A stretch of 64,000 nucleotides of DNA from Paenibacillus campinasensis (GTDB taxonomy: Bacteria; Bacillota; Bacilli; Paenibacillales; Paenibacillaceae): positions 124,001 to 188,000 of the forward strand of contig NZ_NPBY01000030.1 in NCBI RefSeq assembly GCF_002272015.1, written 5' to 3'. Position numbers and translations under genes: made by a program. The notes below the pieces were generated by a model that saw nothing but the letters and a program-made list of their open reading frames with translations, searched no databases and was not told the DNA's origin. Shown in pieces: positions 25,307 through 33,513 of the stretch. Position 1 is the stretch's first letter; the number at the start of each line of letters is the position of its first letter.

Positions 25307-25421
25307 CTGTCAACACAACGCTGAATCCATCGAATGATGAACGATGCATCCATAAATCATCGGGCGCTTGTTCGAGCCGCGTGAAGAGGTTTCTTTACGC
25401 CAATTCTATATTTATATTACG

Positions 25422-25464
25422 GCGAATCGGTCTTGAGCACTATGAGGACCGATTCGCTCTTTTT
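25422..25464 (+). terminator. Terminator of the YhgE-like/TetR operon
   Basis: A perfect 11-bp stem (25422-25432 with 25447-25457), a 14-nt loop, then TCTTTTT. Confidence 0.9.
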
Positions 25465-25668
25465 ATATAGAAACAGGCGCTGCTCCGGGTGTTTCAGCTT
25501 CTGGAACAGACCGGAAAACCAGCAGATCATTGGCCGAATTTTGCAAGGGTAGCTGTTTTATCCTGGTCCCTCTAGAATATGTACATCTTTATGTATTGAT
25601 CTTTCCTACCCGAGAAGGAAATTTCCTTTTATTAGATGTTCTTACTCAAATTCAAAAGTCTGGCCGTC

Positions 25669-25752
25669 GATATAAGCCGTGGAGCCAATCCCCATGAATA
25701 TGTGAAAGGAGCGTTAGAGAAAGACCTCTTGGGGAAGGACGCGGCTTATATC
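25669..25752 (+). other. Structured leader of the GH81 gene
   Basis: GATATAAGCCGTG (25669-25681) pairs over 13 contiguous positions (one G-T) with CGCGGCTTATATC (25740-25752). Inside, CCCCA pairs with TGGGG, plus two small hairpins (CATGAATATG; AGAG-N6-CTCT), giving a branched fold that ends 9 nt before the AGGAG of the gene. I cannot match it to a known riboswitch class. The frame of the downstream gene stays open through it, but that stretch has no ribosome site or signal-peptide character. Confidence 0.5.
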
Positions 25753-25773
25753 ATGATGGATAGGAGAGAACAT

Positions 25774-28700
25774 ATGTACAGACAACCAACGAGGAGAAAA
25801 CATCCCCTCATCATACTCGCGAACGTTGTGATCGCGTTCCTATTATGGATAGGCAGTTTGCCGCTTGCAGCTCCGGCTGTTCATGCAGCGGATCGCGATC
25901 CTATACTGTCGCTTCACAGACCTGTTTACGCCTCTTCCAGCCTTGGCGGAAATACGCCGGATCTGGCCGTGGACGGAAACCCGAATACCCGCTGGGAAAG
26001 TGTATGGCAGAAGGACCCGCAATGGATTTACGTCGATCTCGGCGCCAGTGCGAACATCTCCAAGGTGACCGTAAACTGGGAGAATGCTTATTCCAGTGCA
26101 TACACCATTCAAGTGTCGGACGATGAGATCGAATGGACCGATGTGACGGATGTCATTCAAGGAAGAGCCGGTGAGGTCGAGAGCGAAGTATCCGCAGCCG
26201 GCCGCTACGTCCGCGTCTATAGCACCGAGCGCGCGCAGCAGGCTTACGGCATTTCGATATGGGAGCTGGCCGTTTACGGTACTGGCGGTGCGAACAAGCC
26301 GCCGAAGCCGGAAGCCGTCAATCTGGCGCTGAACAAGCCGGTTACGGTCTCCTCCCTCGAAATTGATGAGCCGACTCGCTCGGCCGAGGACAAAGCCCGG
26401 ATGGAGGAGCGCAACTACGCCGCCCGCAATGCGACCGATGGCGATCCGGGAACACGATGGTCATCCGTATACACGGATACGGAGTGGATCTATGTCGATC
26501 TGGGCGAAGTCAGCGAAATCGGCAGCGTCGCCTTCCATTGGGAAGCTGCTTACGGGCGTGCCTACCACATTCAGGTATCCAACGATGCCCGTGAGTGGAC
26601 GACCGTGTACCGGGAGCTGAACGGCTCCGGCGGCAAGGATGTCATTCCGCTGTACACCCATGCCCGCTATGTCAAAATGGCCGGCATCGCGCGCGGCAGC
26701 GCAAACGGTTATTCACTGTTCGAATTTGAAGTGCGCGCTTACCGCGAAGGGGACCCGCAGCCTGTTTATGATATTCCGGAAGTAAAGGCTCCCTCCGCTG
26801 TGCCAGTAGGAGCCGGAAGCTATGAGATCAACGATATCACACAGCTGGAGCCGAAAAATCCGAAATACCGGACGCCGAATATCCAGGCACCGATCCCGTC
26901 CAATGGCTGGTGGCAGTCGATCCTGATCGCCAACCTGGGCGATGGCAACGGCCTGATCACTCTGCCGCTCAAGAACTGGTACACGAAGCAAGGACTCGCG
27001 GTATTGAACCCGGGTGCCGGTTATGTGTCGGCAAGCGGCGATAACATCGACGCAGACGGCGACCCGGATCTGTACCTGTTCGTCAACAACATCCATCCAG
27101 CCGAAATGGAGACGAAAATTTCCGGCTATGGCGATTATTCCGCCAGCGTCATCCTGAGTGATGACGATACGGCTAAGATGAGCACCACCTTTGTGAAGGG
27201 TTCGCCTTTCCTGTACAACACGTTTGAGAACCCGGATGCTGTCATTATTCATTCGCCGGTGCTTTCCCGACTGTTCGATGATAACAACAACCCGGTATTG
27301 GTGAATGACGGAGACGTGCTCGTAAGCGACCATATCGGCTTCGAAGTGGTGAACCAGGACCGAGCTCCAGCGCCGCAAACGTTCGTCCGCAGCTATGGCA
27401 TCTATGCGCCGCCGGGAACGACGTTCATGAAGCTTGGGAATACGGTCAAAATCAAGCTTGGACAAGGCGACTACCTGTCCATCGCAGCCCTGCCTTCGGC
27501 AACCGAGCTGGAGCGATACTACCAGCACGCCTATGCGTTTGTGACCGATACACGCGTCGATTATCGCTATGACGAGGACACCTCCCTTGTCACAACGAAC
27601 TTCACCTCGGAGACCGAGCCGAAAAGACCTGGCTTTTCCGAGGAAACGATCATGACACTGCTGCCGCACCAGTGGAAAATCACGACAACTCCGCTGACCG
27701 AGCTTAGCTACCCGTCCATCCGCGGTACGCTTAAAGTGCGGGAAGGCAGCACATTTACGACGGAAGACCGTTTTTACGGCATGATTCCGCAATTTGTAGA
27801 ACCGAGCAACCCGGATTATTCGCGGGCCCAGCTCGTGGCTTACCTCGATCAGCTCGATGCCGATCTTGCGAACGGGCTGATGATCGCGGATCCTTACTGG
27901 CAAGGGAAAAAGCTGCATCCGCTCGCGGTAGCGGTGCTGATCAGCGACCAGCTTGGAGACACCGAGCGAAGAGACCGCTATTTGGCGGATCTGCGCACCA
28001 TTCTGACGGACTGGTATACGTATTCCCCTGATGAGCCGCGTCATTCCCATTATTTTCACTACTCGACGTATTGGGGGTCCGTATTCCCTTACGCCAGCGG
28101 ATTCGGGCTGAACACGGGACTGACGGACCATCACTTCACGTATGGCTATTACGTCTTCGCGTCCGCGGTGCTAGCGACCTACGACAAGGAGTTCTTGCGT
28201 GATTATGGCGATATGACAGAGGTGCTGATTCGCGACTATGCGAACCCGTCCCGGACAGACAACCTGTTCCCTTGGTTCCGCAACTTCGACCCTTATGAAG
28301 GCCACTCCTGGGCCGGAGGTTATGCCGACAACCGCAGCGGGAACAACCAGGAAGCGGCCGGCGAAGCATTATTTGGCTGGGTTGGCGAATACATGTGGGG
28401 GCTTGTCACCGGCAATGATGCCTACCGCGATGCGGGCATCTGGGGCTTCACAACCGAAGAGAAGGCGGCCGAGCAATACTGGTTCAACTATGACGGAGAC
28501 AATTGGCCGGAGGCGTACAAGCATAAGGTCGTCGGGCATGTGTACGGCAGCGCCTACCTGTACGGAACGTTCTTCTCCGGAGATCATGAGATGGTCTATG
28601 GCATTCACTGGCTCCCGTCAGCCGAATGGATGACCTACTATGGTCGTCAGCCTGAGAAAGCCGCTGCCCTGTATCAGGGACTGATCGATGAGCTGGGAGG

Positions 28701-30351
28701 CCAGCCTGAAAACACCTGGTTCCATATCATCTGGCCATTCCAGTCCCTTAGCGATCCGGAGGCTGTGCTGGCCAAATGGGACACAACCCATATGCAGCAG
28801 AATGAAGCATTCAATACGTACTGGTTCGTTAACAGTATGGCCACGTTGGGGCACCGCTCCACCGCGATCTGGGCCGACTATCCGGCAGCTACTGTATATG
28901 AAAAAGACGGCGTGTACACAGCACAAATCTGGAATCCTTCAGAGAGCCCGAGAACCATTCACTTCTATAACGAAAACGGTGTTGTCGGCTCTGCCACCGT
29001 ATATCCGAACGCGTTAGTTGCCGTTGATCCAACCCGGCATACAACAGTCGAAGGCCCCGACCCGTCTCAAGGCGTGTCCTACCTGGACCGGACATCCTGG
29101 GCGATCACGGCCTCCGCAAGTTCCGAGCCGGTATCCAACCTGACGGATAATGACCTGTCCACCCGCTGGTCCTCAGGACAAACGCAGCGGGCAGGTGAAT
29201 GGCTGCAGGTCGATCTCGGATCAGAGCAGTCCTTTGATACCCTGTTCATGAATTCTGGCACAAGCTGGGGCGATTATGCGCGCGGTTACGAAGTATATGT
29301 CTCCAACGATGGCGAGAATTGGGGAGAAGCCGTGTTCACAGGGGCTGGCGCATCGCCGAGCCTGGCAGTCTCTCTGGGGGCTCAGCGCGCCCGATTCCTC
29401 AAAATCATGCTGACTGCCCCGTCGGACAGCTGGTGGTCGATTGCCGAGATCAAGCTTGCACGTTTTGGAGAGCCTGGGTCCCAGCCTCCGGTACAAGAAC
29501 CGGGCACGGACAAACCGGAGGATCTGCCTGGCTGGACAGTGACTGCCTCCTCGTCTGCTGACGAGGAAAGTCCGTTCCATATGCTGGATGGCGATATCCG
29601 CACCCGCTGGACCAGCGGACAGCCTCAAGCAGGTGGAGAATGGCTGGAAATCGATCTGGGTACAGCCCACACCTTCGATACCGTCATCCTGGATCCTGGC
29701 GGCTCCACAGACGATTACCCGCGCAGCTATAAGGTGTATGTGTCTGAGGACGGTCAAAGCTGGGGAGACGCGGTCGCCAGTGGAGCAGGCGAGCCCGGGA
29801 TGCTTGAGATGACCCTCCCTCCGCAGACGGCCCGCTATATTAGAATTGTTCAGACCGGGGAATCCGACAAATGGTGGTCGGTTGCCGAGCTGTCCGTGGT
29901 GTATTACGGCATCGGCAAGCAGCGGCAGCTGACTCCGGCAGACTGGGTAATCAGCGCATCGGCCAACTTTGACCTCTCGCAGACCGGGGCGATGCTGGAT
30001 GGCGATATGTTCACCCGCTGGACCTCCGGTGCCGAGCAGAAGGGCGGCGAATGGATTATGCTGGACCTTGGCGAAGCGACACCGCTAGACAAAATCGTGA
30101 TGGACAGCGGCAGCAGCCGAGACGATTACGCACGCGGTTACGAAGTCTACCTGTCCAGCGACGCGGAGAACTGGAGCGGCCCGGTCGCTTCAGGCGAAGG
30201 CAAAGGTCCGATCATCACCGCGGTCTTCCCGCTGCAAACAGCCCGCTACGTCAAGATCGTGCAAACCGGGGAAGACCTGCATTGGTGGTCGATCAGTGAG
30301 CTGGGGCTGTTCACCGCTGACAACGACGACCACGGATCGCCTGATCGTTGA
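25774..30351 (+). CDS. Secreted GH81 endo-1,3-beta-glucanase with five discoidin-type domains
   Basis: A 1525-residue secreted enzyme cutting beta-1,3-glucans of fungal or algal walls. Signal peptide about 1-36 (basic RRK, IILANVVIAFLLWIGSLPL, cut after VHA). Two F5/8-type C (CBM32-like) domains at about 40-170 and 185-330. GH81 catalytic domain about 355-1085, with Asp785 in TDHHFTYGYY and Glu860/Glu864 in NNQEAAGEA, matching the spacing of the Asp and two Glu of characterised GH81. Three more F5/8 C domains follow at about 1100-1238, 1250-1385 and 1388-1515, closely alike (TRWTSG..Q.GGEW...DLG). ATG at 25774 fits AGGAG 7 nt upstream; 46 further in-frame codons upstream look non-coding. Confidence 0.95.
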   Translation: MYRQPTRRKHPLIILANVVIAFLLWIGSLPLAAPAVHAADRDPILSLHRPVYASSSLGGNTPDLAVDGNPNTRWESVWQKDPQWIYVDLGASANISKVTVNWENAYSSAYTIQVSDDEIEWTDVTDVIQGRAGEVESEVSAAGRYVRVYSTERAQQAYGISIWELAVYGTGGANKPPKPEAVNLALNKPVTVSSLEIDEPTRSAEDKARMEERNYAARNATDGDPGTRWSSVYTDTEWIYVDLGEVSEIGSVAFHWEAAYGRAYHIQVSNDAREWTTVYRELNGSGGKDVIPLYTHARYVKMAGIARGSANGYSLFEFEVRAYREGDPQPVYDIPEVKAPSAVPVGAGSYEINDITQLEPKNPKYRTPNIQAPIPSNGWWQSILIANLGDGNGLITLPLKNWYTKQGLAVLNPGAGYVSASGDNIDADGDPDLYLFVNNIHPAEMETKISGYGDYSASVILSDDDTAKMSTTFVKGSPFLYNTFENPDAVIIHSPVLSRLFDDNNNPVLVNDGDVLVSDHIGFEVVNQDRAPAPQTFVRSYGIYAPPGTTFMKLGNTVKIKLGQGDYLSIAALPSATELERYYQHAYAFVTDTRVDYRYDEDTSLVTTNFTSETEPKRPGFSEETIMTLLPHQWKITTTPLTELSYPSIRGTLKVREGSTFTTEDRFYGMIPQFVEPSNPDYSRAQLVAYLDQLDADLANGLMIADPYWQGKKLHPLAVAVLISDQLGDTERRDRYLADLRTILTDWYTYSPDEPRHSHYFHYSTYWGSVFPYASGFGLNTGLTDHHFTYGYYVFASAVLATYDKEFLRDYGDMTEVLIRDYANPSRTDNLFPWFRNFDPYEGHSWAGGYADNRSGNNQEAAGEALFGWVGEYMWGLVTGNDAYRDAGIWGFTTEEKAAEQYWFNYDGDNWPEAYKHKVVGHVYGSAYLYGTFFSGDHEMVYGIHWLPSAEWMTYYGRQPEKAAALYQGLIDELGGQPENTWFHIIWPFQSLSDPEAVLAKWDTTHMQQNEAFNTYWFVNSMATLGHRSTAIWADYPAATVYEKDGVYTAQIWNPSESPRTIHFYNENGVVGSATVYPNALVAVDPTRHTTVEGPDPSQGVSYLDRTSWAITASASSEPVSNLTDNDLSTRWSSGQTQRAGEWLQVDLGSEQSFDTLFMNSGTSWGDYARGYEVYVSNDGENWGEAVFTGAGASPSLAVSLGAQRARFLKIMLTAPSDSWWSIAEIKLARFGEPGSQPPVQEPGTDKPEDLPGWTVTASSSADEESPFHMLDGDIRTRWTSGQPQAGGEWLEIDLGTAHTFDTVILDPGGSTDDYPRSYKVYVSEDGQSWGDAVASGAGEPGMLEMTLPPQTARYIRIVQTGESDKWWSVAELSVVYYGIGKQRQLTPADWVISASANFDLSQTGAMLDGDMFTRWTSGAEQKGGEWIMLDLGEATPLDKIVMDSGSSRDDYARGYEVYLSSDAENWSGPVASGEGKGPIITAVFPLQTARYVKIVQTGEDLHWWSISELGLFTADNDDHGSPDR

Positions 30352-30461
30352 TCAGACGATGATCCGAGCAAGAAGGTCAAACACTTCACACGCTATGAGT
30401 AAATGAGAATATGAAGAAGCAAGCACATGAAACGGCATCTCCTGTCTACTTCGTTGCATGT

Positions 30462-30515
30462 TGCATGGTTATCCCTTTCGTTCAGGACGCTACCTGATCC
30501 AGTGGGATCATCGTG
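30462..30515. repeat. Compact palindromic repeat, copy 2
   Basis: A 54-bp imperfect palindrome: ATGGTTATCCC...CAGG, a 6-nt centre, CCTG...GGGATCATCGTG. The same arms, 186 bp apart, occur at 5348-5588. It lies between the GH81 gene and its terminator. Confidence 0.6.
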
Positions 30516-30544
30516 CTAAACATCAGGAGTGTCATTGCGTGCTG

Positions 30545-30595
30545 GGCTGGCCTCCGGAAGTCTGTTGATCTGACTTCCGGGACAGCCTTTTTTTT
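30545..30595 (+). terminator. Terminator downstream of GH81
   Basis: GGCTG...CCGGAAGTC pairs with GACTTCCGG...CAGCC, followed by eight T. It lies 194 bp after the GH81 stop, so the palindromic repeat would be part of the mRNA tail. Confidence 0.85.
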
Positions 30596-30638
30596 ACCCC
30601 AAAATGCAGTGCCAGCCCTGCAATCATCAATCACGATC

Positions 30639-31202
30639 CTACGATCGGCTCACCCGGCTCCGCTCCCGGTACGCCCTGTTCTTGGCGCGGTTACCGCAGG
30701 CGCTCATGAGGCACCACTTTCCTGTTCCCGGACGGGATCGGTCTATAAATACCCACTGGCAATCCGGGGCCGAGCAGACCCGAATTCGCCGCCAAAGCCC
30801 TTTTCTTCTCATCTCATATACCAATGCCAATACATGCCCGAGCCCTTGCTTGCCTCCTTGATGAAGCGGCTCCAGCTTGTCCCCGTTGTCTTCAAGCCTA
30901 ATCGCGTACTTGAATTCCCTGGCAACCTTCTCGAGTGGTTCCACGTCAACATCAGGCCCCGGATCATGCGGGTTAAGCTCAATAGCGCTTCTTAACGCGG
31001 CTCGCAGCTTCCTCGCCAGCGCCAGATCAGACTCGGACACAGGCTCCTCGCCGGCAATATAATGAATGTTCTGCAACCAGTGCTTCAAATCCTCAGGGAC
31101 CACCCAGCACTCTGTGCCCGGGTCCCCCTCATATCGCATTCGCCGATCATAGGTATTGATGAAATCCGCTATAATTTCCAGCCCCTGATAGTCTTGCTCC
31201 AT
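30639..31202 (-). CDS. CGNR zinc-finger regulator (DUF1470-type)
   Basis: A 187-residue protein. The N-terminal ABATE-type domain starts with the characteristic IIADFINTYDRR and includes LALARKLRAALRSAI. The C-terminal CGNR zinc finger (about residues 142-178) has CSAPDCQWVFIDRSRPGTGKWCLMSACGNRAK, with four Cys and the diagnostic CGNR. Such proteins are thought to be stress-related transcription regulators. AGGAGG precedes a GTGATG pair; ATG at 31202 gives 10-nt spacing and the GTG just before gives 7. It is divergent from an epoxide hydrolase with a perfect 14-bp palindrome in the shared upstream region. Confidence 0.9.
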   Translation of the reverse strand: MEQDYQGLEIIADFINTYDRRMRYEGDPGTECWVVPEDLKHWLQNIHYIAGEEPVSESDLALARKLRAALRSAIELNPHDPGPDVDVEPLEKVAREFKYAIRLEDNGDKLEPLHQGGKQGLGHVLALVYEMRRKGLWRRIRVCSAPDCQWVFIDRSRPGTGKWCLMSACGNRAKNRAYRERSRVSRS

Positions 31203-31256
31203 CACAGCCCAACCTCCTGTTGCTATTGATCCTGCAAACCATTAAAATAAAATAAC

Positions 31257-31270
31257 AGGTTAGCTAACCT
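31257..31270. promoter_or_regulatory. 14-bp palindromic operator
   Basis: AGGTTAGCTAACCT, a perfect palindrome in an AT-rich stretch about 55 bp upstream of the CGNR gene and 200 bp upstream of the divergent epoxide hydrolase. A likely binding site for the CGNR regulator. Confidence 0.5.
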
Positions 31271-31469
31271 TTAAATATGTTTTATAAGTCACGTTTCTCA
31301 TGATTTACTCCATTTTATCACATATTCACATAACGCCCCCAACCGGGTTCTGTCAACTTTGTACAGCCAGCTATGGCAGACCACCGCCTCATCCATAAAG
31401 CGAATAAGATCGTAGCGTACCACATGCAAACACCACCCCTATTTCAATGAAACGAGAGGAGTGCCTGAT

Positions 31470-32627
31470 ATGAAAATAGACATTCAGCCTTTCCGCTTCC
31501 GGGTAGCGCCGGAGGATATCGAAGACCTGAATCGCCGTCTGGACATGACCCGCTGGCCGGATGAAATCCAGCATGCACAGGGGGACTATGGAATTCCGCT
31601 AGCCTTCATGCAGGAAATGATTCGATACTGGAGGCACGAGTTCGATTGGAGCCGCATGGAGCGCAACATCAATGCATATCCGAATTATATCGCCGACATT
31701 GACGGACATCGCATTCACTTTATTCACATCAAGAGCAGCGGCGCGAGCCCCATCCCCTTGCTCCTTGCCCATGGTTGGCCCAGCACCTTCTATGAGATGC
31801 TAGAGCTGGTCCCCTACCTAACTGAGACGGATACATACGGGGATGGCTCCGGGCTTTCTTTTGATATTGTTATTCCATCCATCCCTGGCCACGGCTTCTC
31901 CATCGGGACGAGGGAGCCGGGGTTTGAGGACCGGCAGGCCGGGCAACTTCTCGGCCAATTGATGGCCGGCCTAGGGTACGATCGGTTCGGCGCCCACGGG
32001 TATGATATCGGCGCCAGCATCCTCGGGCTGCTCTGTCTGGATCAACCGGAGAGCATAATCGGCTACCACACCACGTCGCCAGCCAATCCAAGCCCGTACA
32101 CGGATGAAACGACCATTCTCACCCCGGAGGAAACCGAGTACCTTGACCTTCAGCGGCAGTGGTATGCATCGGAAGGCGGATATGCGCATCTGCTCGGCAC
32201 CAAGCCTCAGACGGCGGCTTATGGCCTTGAGGACTCGCCAGCTGGACTTGCCGCTTTTATATTGGAAAAATGGCATGACTGGACTTACCCCAAGGATGGC
32301 GACCTGCTGCAGCACTTCAGCCGGGATTTCCTCATTAGCAACGTAGCAATCTATTGGCTGACTCGGACCATCAATTCGTCTAACCGCTATTATTACGAAG
32401 GCAGGCATACCCGCTGGCCCGGCCCGGGAGAGTCCTCTCCTGTTCCGCACGGCATTGCTCTAACGTCCGAGCCGAATACTCGCCCGCCACGGGCATACGT
32501 GGAGCGTATATTTCCTAATCTCATTCGCTGGAAGGATCTAAATATCGGAGGGCATTTTATTGCCGCCGAGCAGCCGAAGCTTCTGGCTGAGCAGATTCGG
32601 GGTTTCTTTCACATGCTGCAAGGCTAA
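31470..32627 (+). CDS. Epoxide hydrolase (EHN + alpha/beta hydrolase)
   Basis: A 385-residue soluble enzyme hydrolysing epoxides to diols. The N-terminal epoxide-hydrolase domain (EHN, about residues 4-110) starts with IQPFRFRVAPEDIEDLNRRLDMTRWPD, followed by the alpha/beta-hydrolase core. The oxyanion HGWP is at about 101-104 and nucleophile Asp179 sits in GAHGYDIGAS. Late acid and His residues are probably in the NIGGHFIAAEQP segment. ATG at 31470 follows GAGAGGAG by 7 nt; an upstream GTG overlaps that site. Divergent from the CGNR regulator. The physiological substrate is not predictable; juvenile-hormone-type or detoxifying hydrolases share the fold. Confidence 0.92.
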   Translation: MKIDIQPFRFRVAPEDIEDLNRRLDMTRWPDEIQHAQGDYGIPLAFMQEMIRYWRHEFDWSRMERNINAYPNYIADIDGHRIHFIHIKSSGASPIPLLLAHGWPSTFYEMLELVPYLTETDTYGDGSGLSFDIVIPSIPGHGFSIGTREPGFEDRQAGQLLGQLMAGLGYDRFGAHGYDIGASILGLLCLDQPESIIGYHTTSPANPSPYTDETTILTPEETEYLDLQRQWYASEGGYAHLLGTKPQTAAYGLEDSPAGLAAFILEKWHDWTYPKDGDLLQHFSRDFLISNVAIYWLTRTINSSNRYYYEGRHTRWPGPGESSPVPHGIALTSEPNTRPPRAYVERIFPNLIRWKDLNIGGHFIAAEQPKLLAEQIRGFFHMLQG

Positions 32628-32715
32628 GCTAAACTAGGCACAATGATTCAAACAAAAATATCACGGTCGGAGAAACCGGGCACCAGATAGAGATCGACGC
32701 ACAAAAAGAGGACAT

Positions 32716-32781
32716 ATGAGCACGCGAATCGAATCCTTATTTTCCAACCTCTATTCTCTGACCGGGAGGCTCATGACTTGA
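32716..32781 (+). CDS. Possible 21-residue leader ORF before the FlaR-like gene
   Basis: ATG preceded by AAAGAGG, product MSTRIESLFSNLYSLTGRLMT, stop one base before the FlaR-like ATG. The ribosome site GGGAGG of the next gene lies inside it. It could couple translation; it may equally be chance. Confidence 0.25.
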   Translation: MSTRIESLFSNLYSLTGRLMT

Positions 32782-32782
32782 T

Positions 32783-33307
32783 ATGGAAAAGAAAATTCCG
32801 CGCAAAATTCATATTATCGGCTCTGTAGGCAGCGGCAAAACAACACTCGCCCGATCCCTGTCCGCCCGGATGGATGCTCCTTTCTATGAACTGGACAATG
32901 TCGTATGGATCCGAGCGGACGCTGGGGATATCCGGCGTGATGACGAAGCCATCGTTGCCCTGCTCCAACAGATAGTTCAGAGCGAAAGCTGGGTAAGCGA
33001 AGGCGCACACTATCATCACTGGGTTCGGCCTGCTCTTGAGGAAGCCGATCTGATCCTATTTCTGAGCCCGTCCTATCTCACTCGCTGTCGCCAGATCGTC
33101 AAGCGATTCATCAAACAGAAGCTTGGGATCGAACAAGCGAATTACAAGCCGACCTTTGACATGCTGATCAAGATGTTCAAGTGGAATCACAGCTACGAGC
33201 GGGAAGGCAAGCGGAAGATCGCTGCAATGCTCACGCCCTATACCGATAAAGTGATCGTCGTGCAGAGCGGCAAACAGGCTCTGGCTCAATTCAGAAATCA
33301 GAGCTGA
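32783..33307 (+). CDS. FlaR-like P-loop kinase (adenylate-kinase-like)
   Basis: A 174-residue P-loop protein of the group annotated as DNA topology modulation protein FlaR or shikimate/adenylate-kinase-like. Walker A is GSVGSGKT (residues 13-20). The DNVVW and WVSEGAHYH segments and a LILFLSPSYLTRCRQIVKR stretch (Walker B region and lid) match the family. A C-terminal KVIVVQSGKQALAQF helix follows. Its ATG is one base after a tiny upstream ORF. It is convergent with cysteine synthase across a strong hairpin. The substrate is unknown; the topology role in the name is historical. Confidence 0.85.
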   Translation: MEKKIPRKIHIIGSVGSGKTTLARSLSARMDAPFYELDNVVWIRADAGDIRRDDEAIVALLQQIVQSESWVSEGAHYHHWVRPALEEADLILFLSPSYLTRCRQIVKRFIKQKLGIEQANYKPTFDMLIKMFKWNHSYEREGKRKIAAMLTPYTDKVIVVQSGKQALAQFRNQS

Positions 33308-33380
33308 CTTCCAGTGAAGCGCGGGGCTCAGGGGAATGAGGGCTTTCATCACTGCCCGAACAACACCCATGAATATACCA

Positions 33381-33424
33381 AAGAACCGGACGGCAAGATC
33401 CCTCTCTTGCTTCGTCCGGTTCTT
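33381..33424. terminator. Bidirectional hairpin between FlaR-like gene and cysK
   Basis: AAGAACCGGACG pairs perfectly with CGTCCGGTTCTT, with an inner GCAAGA/TCTTGC stem. It lies between convergent genes. The T-runs are weak on both strands. Confidence 0.65.
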
Positions 33425-33513
33425 CGTTTGGTTATACGATACGGGCAACCACCCACGTCTTACACTGCAACTTCCCTGCTGTACAGCCAAGCTGCCGCAG
33501 CGCAGTCTTATCA

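Noticed and set aside
26713-28134. 473-codon minus-strand ORF inside the GH81 gene
   Set aside because: Antisense shadow of the catalytic domain; no ribosome site, no recognisable motif.
29090-30330. Repeated segments in the 3' part of the GH81 gene as a possible CRISPR or tandem-repeat array
   Set aside because: The roughly 400-bp units are in-frame F5/8 C domains, not short direct repeats with spacers.
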